A stretch of 64,000 nt of DNA. Origin: Lamellibrachia satsuma. Taxonomy: Eukaryota; Annelida; Polychaeta; Sabellida; Siboglinidae. This document shows, piece after piece, positions 59,017 through 64,000 of this stretch; position 1 is the first letter of the stretch, and each line of letters begins with the position of its first letter. Made by a program: the position numbers and the translations under genes. The stretch covers positions 7,380,016 to 7,444,015 of the forward strand of contig BSQZ01000021.1 of NCBI GenBank assembly GCA_033239005.1, read 5' to 3'. A model generated the notes under the pieces. It was not told where the DNA came from and made no database searches. It was given only the letters and a program-made list of their open reading frames with translations.

Positions 59017-61890
59017 CTACTTATAACCCGCCCTCCTGATATATGTGTCAACCTTGTTTTTAAACATATTCACGCTGCTAGCAGTTACACAATCTGTAGA
59101 CAGTTTGTTCCATTCATTTATTGTCCTCTGTGAGAACGAGTGCTTCCTGATGTCCAATCTACATTGATCCTTTACTAATTTTACCTCATGTCCTCTAGTT
59201 CTGCTATCCTTCTTGAGTGAGAAAAACATATTTCTATCAATATTTTCATACCCATTCAATATCTTAAAAACTTCAATCTGATCTCCTCTTAACCTCCTTG
59301 TCTCTAGAGTTGTTAAACCACATTCTTTCAGGCGTTCTTCATAACTAAGGTCTCTAAGTTCTGGAATCATTTTAGTTGCTCTCCTTTGTATGCGTTCAAG
59401 CGTATCTATATCCTTCTTACGATATGGTCTCCATGCTTGTATACAGTATTCTAAATGAGGTCTAACTATTGCTTTATAAAGAGATATAATTAACTTTTTT
59501 CCCTTGTATATTATGTTTCTTCTAATCAATCCAAGAATTTGATTACCCTTTGAAGCTGCAATACCACACTGCTCTGAAACTTTCATATCAGCGCTTATTG
59601 TAACTCCTAAGTCCTTTTCTTTTACAGTAGTACCAAGAACAGTAGCTCCCATTTTATAGTTTACATTCAAGTTCCCATGTCCTGTATGTAGGCATTTACA
59701 TTTCCCAAAATTGAACAGCATCTGCCATTTCTCAGACCATTTCACTAATCTGTCTAGATCGTTTTGTAAATGTTGTTTATCACCATCAGTATTAACCTTT
59801 CTAAACAGTTTTGTGTCGTCCGCAAATTTCAGTACGTTACTTGTTATACTCTCATCCAAGTCATTGATATAAATTAAGAATAATATATGTCCTAATACTG
59901 ATCCTTGAGGTACCCCACTCAAAACCGATTTCCAATTTGAAACTTCGCCATCTACTACAACTCGTTGTCTTCTGTCAGTCAGCCATTGTTCTATCCAGTC
60001 AGTTATGCTATCCCCGATACCATGGGCTTTTAATTTAAGTAGCAATCTTTGATGTGGCACTTTGTCAAAAGCTTTCTGAAAATCTAAGTAGATAATATCT
60101 ACTGGCGATCCCTCGTCTATCCACTTAGTGATTTCTTCCAAAAAACATAACATATTTGTTAAGCATGACCTCGCTATAAGGAATCCATGTTGAGATGAAT
60201 TTAATAATTTATGCTTAACGAGGAAGTCCACCATATGGTCTTTAATTAACCTTTCTAATAATTTACAAATCACTGACGTTAAACTCACTGGTCTGTAATT
60301 CTCTGACTTATTTCTCGAACCCTTTTTAAATAGTGGTATGATGTTTGCTTCTTTCCATTCAAACGGAACAACTCCCTCTTTTAATGACAAGTTGAATACT
60401 CTTGCAAGTGGTATACTGATTTGATCTACTGTTTCCATTAGTAATTTTGGAGGAATCCCATCCACTCCCGGTGATTTGTTATCCTTCATTGCCTTTATTT
60501 TCCTAGCTACCAATTCTGGAGTTACAACTAACGGTCCTAAATAGTCAGATTTAGCCCCCTGAAATTTAGCATCAGCAACTGGTAATGAATTAATATCTTC
60601 TTTTGTAAACACTGAACTGAAGTAACCATTTAGGTCTTCCGCCATTAAAAAACCCTGTGATATTATATTTCCAGCACTGTCTTCTAGAGGTCCAACCTTG
60701 TCTTGTACGTTTTGTTTACTCCTGACATATGCATAAAAACTCTTGCTGTCAGTTTTTATGTTACATGCCAGTTTTTGCTCATAGCTTCTTTTAGATTGTC
60801 TGATTTCAGTTGTAGCTGCATTAAGTGCCTCTTTGTATTTTGCATAGTCTTCTTCCTTTCTGGTACGCCTATAAACCCTCCACATAGTTTGTTTTAGCAT
60901 TATTTTTCTAATTGCCTCTTTTGACAAGTGTTTCTTTCTACACCGTTTTCCTTGTTTTCGGAAGGGAACAAATTTATCAATGATACTCTCAATTTCATAT
61001 TTTAGAATATTCCAACATTCAATTGCAGTCTTATTCATCAGCATATTATTCCAATCTAGCTGTGCTAAGTATTTTCTCATATCTTTGTAGTTACCTTTGT
61101 GGAAGTTTCTCTTGTACGTTTTCTTATTTTTACTTTCTGATTTTACATTGATGTCAAAATGTATTTGATTATGGTCACTATTACCCAATGGTTCAAATAT
61201 GTTTACATTGTCCACTAATTGTTTTTGTGATGACAAAACTATATCTAATACATTTTCTCCCCTGGTTGGTTCTAGTACGTGCTGAGTAAGAAAGCTATCC
61301 TGGATTAAACATAGAAATTGTTGATCCTCAATCCCTGTGCTCTCTAGAGAATTCCATTGTATGTGTCCATGGTTAAAATCTCCCATTATGATACATTCCC
61401 CTTTACTAACTTCCTTTATAGCGTTTTTTATTTTTGTGTTGTCCTCTTCGTTTATGTTTGGACTTCGGTAAACTAATCCAATAGTTAATTTTGAATTTCC
61501 TGAAACAATTTTGCACCAAAGAGCTTCATCGCAATCTGCTTCCCTTTCTAGTTTTATTTCATAAGCCTGAATAGATTCTTTAACATATAAAATAACTCCC
61601 CCGCCCCTTCTTCCTATTCGATCTTTCCTAAACATTACGTATCCTGTCAGTCCTAATTCAGCATCTGTTATATCCATGTTGGCCCATGATTCAGTTATAC
61701 CAATTATGTGAGGGTCAATATCTTCTACCATAATGTTTAATTCGTTTTTCTTATTTACTATGCTCCTTGCATTTAAACATACGCATCTATAACCTTTTTC
61801 AGAGATGTTTTTCGGATGACTTGATATTGGTTTATCTGTGCTAGTGGCCTCTTGTTCTGCTTGAGACACCTCTAGGTAACCCCCCTGCAC
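59017..61890 (-). CDS. CR1 F ORF2: AP endonuclease plus reverse transcriptase, 957 residues, uninterrupted
   Basis: N-terminal APE-type endonuclease (~residues 30-240): LNARSIVNKKNELN, ITESW, GGGVILYVKES, VYRSPN, IMGDFNHGHIQW, GNSDHNQIHFD. RT (~450-740): DNKSPGVDGIPPKLL, IIPLFKKGSRNKSENYRPVS, YLDFQKAFDKVPHQRLL, KFADDTKLFRKV, LGVTISADM. The C-terminal domain runs to RRAGYK. Length is normal for CR1 ORF2. One oddity: GSVLGHILF, where all other copies here have GSVLGPILF, so a near-invariant Pro in an RT motif is His. The frame opens at 61905 without an ATG before the endonuclease; see the slippery site. Nicks DNA and copies element RNA in place. Confidence 0.93.
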   Translation of the reverse strand: MQGGYLEVSQAEQEATSTDKPISSHPKNISEKGYRCVCLNARSIVNKKNELNIMVEDIDPHIIGITESWANMDITDAELGLTGYVMFRKDRIGRRGGGVILYVKESIQAYEIKLEREADCDEALWCKIVSGNSKLTIGLVYRSPNINEEDNTKIKNAIKEVSKGECIIMGDFNHGHIQWNSLESTGIEDQQFLCLIQDSFLTQHVLEPTRGENVLDIVLSSQKQLVDNVNIFEPLGNSDHNQIHFDINVKSESKNKKTYKRNFHKGNYKDMRKYLAQLDWNNMLMNKTAIECWNILKYEIESIIDKFVPFRKQGKRCRKKHLSKEAIRKIMLKQTMWRVYRRTRKEEDYAKYKEALNAATTEIRQSKRSYEQKLACNIKTDSKSFYAYVRSKQNVQDKVGPLEDSAGNIISQGFLMAEDLNGYFSSVFTKEDINSLPVADAKFQGAKSDYLGPLVVTPELVARKIKAMKDNKSPGVDGIPPKLLMETVDQISIPLARVFNLSLKEGVVPFEWKEANIIPLFKKGSRNKSENYRPVSLTSVICKLLERLIKDHMVDFLVKHKLLNSSQHGFLIARSCLTNMLCFLEEITKWIDEGSPVDIIYLDFQKAFDKVPHQRLLLKLKAHGIGDSITDWIEQWLTDRRQRVVVDGEVSNWKSVLSGVPQGSVLGHILFLIYINDLDESITSNVLKFADDTKLFRKVNTDGDKQHLQNDLDRLVKWSEKWQMLFNFGKCKCLHTGHGNLNVNYKMGATVLGTTVKEKDLGVTISADMKVSEQCGIAASKGNQILGLIRRNIIYKGKKLIISLYKAIVRPHLEYCIQAWRPYRKKDIDTLERIQRRATKMIPELRDLSYEERLKECGLTTLETRRLRGDQIEVFKILNGYENIDRNMFFSLKKDSRTRGHEVKLVKDQCRLDIRKHSFSQRTINEWNKLSTDCVTASSVNMFKNKVDTYIRRAGYK

Positions 61891-61892
61891 TT

Positions 61893-61902
61893 CTAGTTTA
61901 AA
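61893..61902 (-). promoter_or_regulatory. Candidate -1 ribosomal frameshift site (copy F)
   Basis: On the minus strand TTTAAACTAG, in the same frames as in copy E: TTA AAC TAG ends ORF1, and TTT AAA CTA GAA enters ORF2. Confidence 0.65.
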
Positions 61903-63212
61903 GAATGTTTACTTCCAAAAATATTTGTCATTATACCCAAGTCGCTATCTACTGCTGCTGAAAGTTTGTCCGCGAATACTGCCGCCCCCTTTCCACTTAA
62001 ATGAAGCCCATCCTTCATGTACATATCAGCCCTCCCAACAAAACTTCCCCATAAATCCACAAATCCAACTTCCTCTTCCCTACACAGCCTCTGGACTAAC
62101 ATGTTAATTGCCATCCCCCGACAATTTCGATATTTATGACCCCTCCTGCCCATTACAGGTAAAATCCCTGACAGTATTACCTGCTCAACCTGCGTCTGTT
62201 TTAGTGTTCTGACCAACTGCCTATATTTCCTAACTATGGCAGTTGTACCCTCCCTCTCTACGTTATTTGTCCCTACATGTACTAAAACAGATCCACCCTT
62301 ACCCGAGCCTACGATGTTTTTTACCCTCTCAGTTATCGCCTCTATTTTGGCTCCAGGCAAGCAGACCACCACATCATCTCCCTTGTTTAAGACTCTGTCG
62401 GTCTTCCTAACTATCGAATCCCCACAAACACCCTCGCTCTCTTCCTCACCCCCTCTATCACTGCTGCAGAATAACTCTTCCTTTCGATCCCCTCCATCAC
62501 ATTCTGTCCTGACCCCTTCCCTTCCGTCTCCCCACTCCCTTCTCCTTCCCTCCTGTCTCCCCTACTCCCCTCTCCTTCACTCCGGTTGTTTTCCTCCCGT
62601 CTCCCCCACTCCCTTCTCCTTCCGTCCTGTCTCCGCTACTCCCCTCTCCTTCACTCCGGTTGTCTTCCCTCCCGTCTCCCCCACTCCCTTCTCCTTCCCT
62701 CCTGTCTCCGCTACTCCCCTCTCCTTCACCCCGGTTGTCTTCCCTCCCGTCTCCCCCACTCCCTTCTCCTTCCCTCCTGTCTCCCCTACTCCCCTCTCCT
62801 TCACCCCGGTTGTCTTCCCACCCGTTCCTTTCCTTCCCGTCTCCTTACGTCCTGTCTCCCTATGACCTGTCACCTTCCCTCCTCTCAGCTTCCTCCCAGG
62901 CTGAGGTGAGCTCTCCCTAGCATCTCTTGTGTCTTTCCCCACTTTATCGTCTACTGTTCCCTCACCGGAACTACTGGCACAACTCCCCTGTTCCATTCCC
63001 ACCATTGCCACAACGAGCAGCCTCAGCTCTTCCAACTCCACCTCTATTTCCTTCATCCTTGCGCATCCCCTACACTCAAAACTAAAACTATCTGCCTGGA
63101 CCTCAGCCCAGGACTTCTCGCACCCAGACTTGACGAAATCTACCCAGTTACTACAACTGCCACAAATTAAGTGCCTTGTGGCCTTTAACTGCCGTTTGCA
63201 CGGGGCCATCAT
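61893..63212 (-). pseudogene. CR1 F ORF1: zinc finger, basic repeats, SGNH esterase (two 1-bp deletions)
   Basis: ATG 63212 starts MMAPCKRQLKATRHLICGSC; CGSC...CEKSW...FECRGCARM forms a PHD-like Cys finger, followed by a short acidic helix (EIEVELEELRLL). Then come three 25-residue basic repeats, and after the breaks the esterase: VCLPGAKIEAI, VLVHVGTNNVE and DGLHLSGKGA. Breaks are single G losses in G-runs near 62595 and near 62422 (GTGGGGATTCG versus GTGGGGGATTCG in copy E). Restoring function is not implied; this copy cannot make full ORF1 protein. Confidence 0.88.
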
Positions 63213-64000
63213 ACAATTTAGTTTTAATTAGTTTGCTACGTTAGCCTTGAATAAGGCTGTTTTTGTGATCAAAAGAACACTTTAGGCTAAAAATCCTGCC
63301 ACCTAGCGAATACGGAGAACACTGTGTAACAAAACAACGAAGTGAGTGTGTACTAATTTACGCTAAAATCCTGCTGTTAATTCCTTTTTACCGAAAACGT
63401 TGACTACCACTATGTCAGATATTACCTTTTGTATGTAATTTAAGTAAATAAATCACTTTATCTTATATATATATATATATGGACAGTGTTTAATATTGAC
63501 CACTGACTATGCTATGGGCGTTTTCACGTAAACGGTACACTTTTGCCAAAATGTACTTTACTTCACTGTATTTAAACAATTCATTGTGTAATATTAATTA
63601 AGTGTGATTATCATCCAGTGGCTATAGTAAGGAATCTAGAGTCCACATTTCATGAAGATGCATCAAATATTTGTTCAGGAAAATATGCACATTATGCTGT
63701 TTTTTTGACACATTTCTTCAGTTTATGTTACTATTAAAACCTGCACTTCAATACTATGAAGCAAGTTATCAAGCAACAACCAATGTTGTTAAATTATTCA
63801 TCAATCAGTGAACTAAACATGACAAACTGAGTGCAAATGTGGGCGGTAGACATGGTATAAAGTCAGTTTGCTTACTCCATACTCCAATAATACTAATAAA
63901 AATGAATTCCTACTGATCAAAAATGTAGTTACAAAATGTTATTAGACATTCCAAGTCCAAACCAAAAAGCCAATGTTGCCTAAGTATGTAAGCTTACACT
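63213..64000. other. Possible CR1 F 5' UTR, then unassigned sequence with (AT)n at 63460-63480
   Basis: 63213-63460 may include the 5' UTR of copy F, but no other copy reaches this far for comparison. The rest holds no recognised gene. Confidence 0.4.

Larger units (their letters stand above)
58917..63212 (-). mobile_element. CR1-like LINE copy F (youngest, nearly complete)
   Basis: The 3' tail and hairpin lie at 58917-59016. ORF2 is intact (59017-61890). ORF1 61893-63212 has two single-base losses. The 5' boundary is not resolved; sequence upstream of the ORF1 ATG (63213-~63460) could be 5' UTR. Orientation minus. Confidence 0.95.

Overview
This is repeat-rich, AT-rich nuclear DNA from an animal. 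The genes are split by GT...AG introns, and there are long (AT)n and (GT)n tracts. CR1-like LINEs, a TTAA-type DNA transposon with a THAP protein, and a Penelope-like element are present. Host genes include a GT11 fucosyltransferase and exons of a receptor tyrosine phosphatase. A marine invertebrate (for example a mollusc or lancelet) fits, but the sequence alone does not fix the species.

Layout. 1-315: 3' end of a fucosyltransferase copy. 315-8180: first arm of an ~8 kb segmental duplication (second arm 44822-52562). It holds a split minus-strand membrane-protein gene with a 21-nt microexon and a decayed CR1 in an intron. 8.2-21.6 kb: a 12-bp minisatellite, LINE, Gypsy and Penelope fragments, an intact single-exon fucosyltransferase (14887-16119), large microsatellites and tandem repeats. 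21.6-36.7 kb: a nest of transposons. An old CR1 (B) was split at a TTAA by an 11.2 kb Kolobok-like transposon (23086-34322), whose transposase exon 3 was in turn split by a younger CR1 (E, 28541-32738); the B 3' end also took an inverted CR1 fragment (C). 37.6-38.5 kb: relic of a second P2RX7-C-domain gene. 40.4-42.8 kb: fucosyltransferase pseudogene. 52.7-55.2 kb: exons of a receptor tyrosine phosphatase with signs of decay, with a minisatellite and a CR1 fragment in one intron. 55.6-58.5 kb: two copies of a ~450 bp inverted-terminal-repeat element. 58.9-63.2 kb: nearly complete CR1 copy F with an uninterrupted 957-residue ORF2.

Two systems stand out. (1) The Kolobok-like transposon carries two convergent spliced genes, a THAP-DDE transposase and a 205-residue protein with the zinc-ballast domain of the vertebrate P2X7 receptor C-terminus. 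An identical 20-bp motif lies just upstream of both start codons. (2) In the CR1 family, ORF1 ends in T-TTA-AAC-TAG. This is a perfect -1 slippery heptamer in the ORF1 frame, and ORF2, which has no ATG before its endonuclease domain, is in the -1 frame. This suggests an ORF1-ORF2 frameshift fusion.
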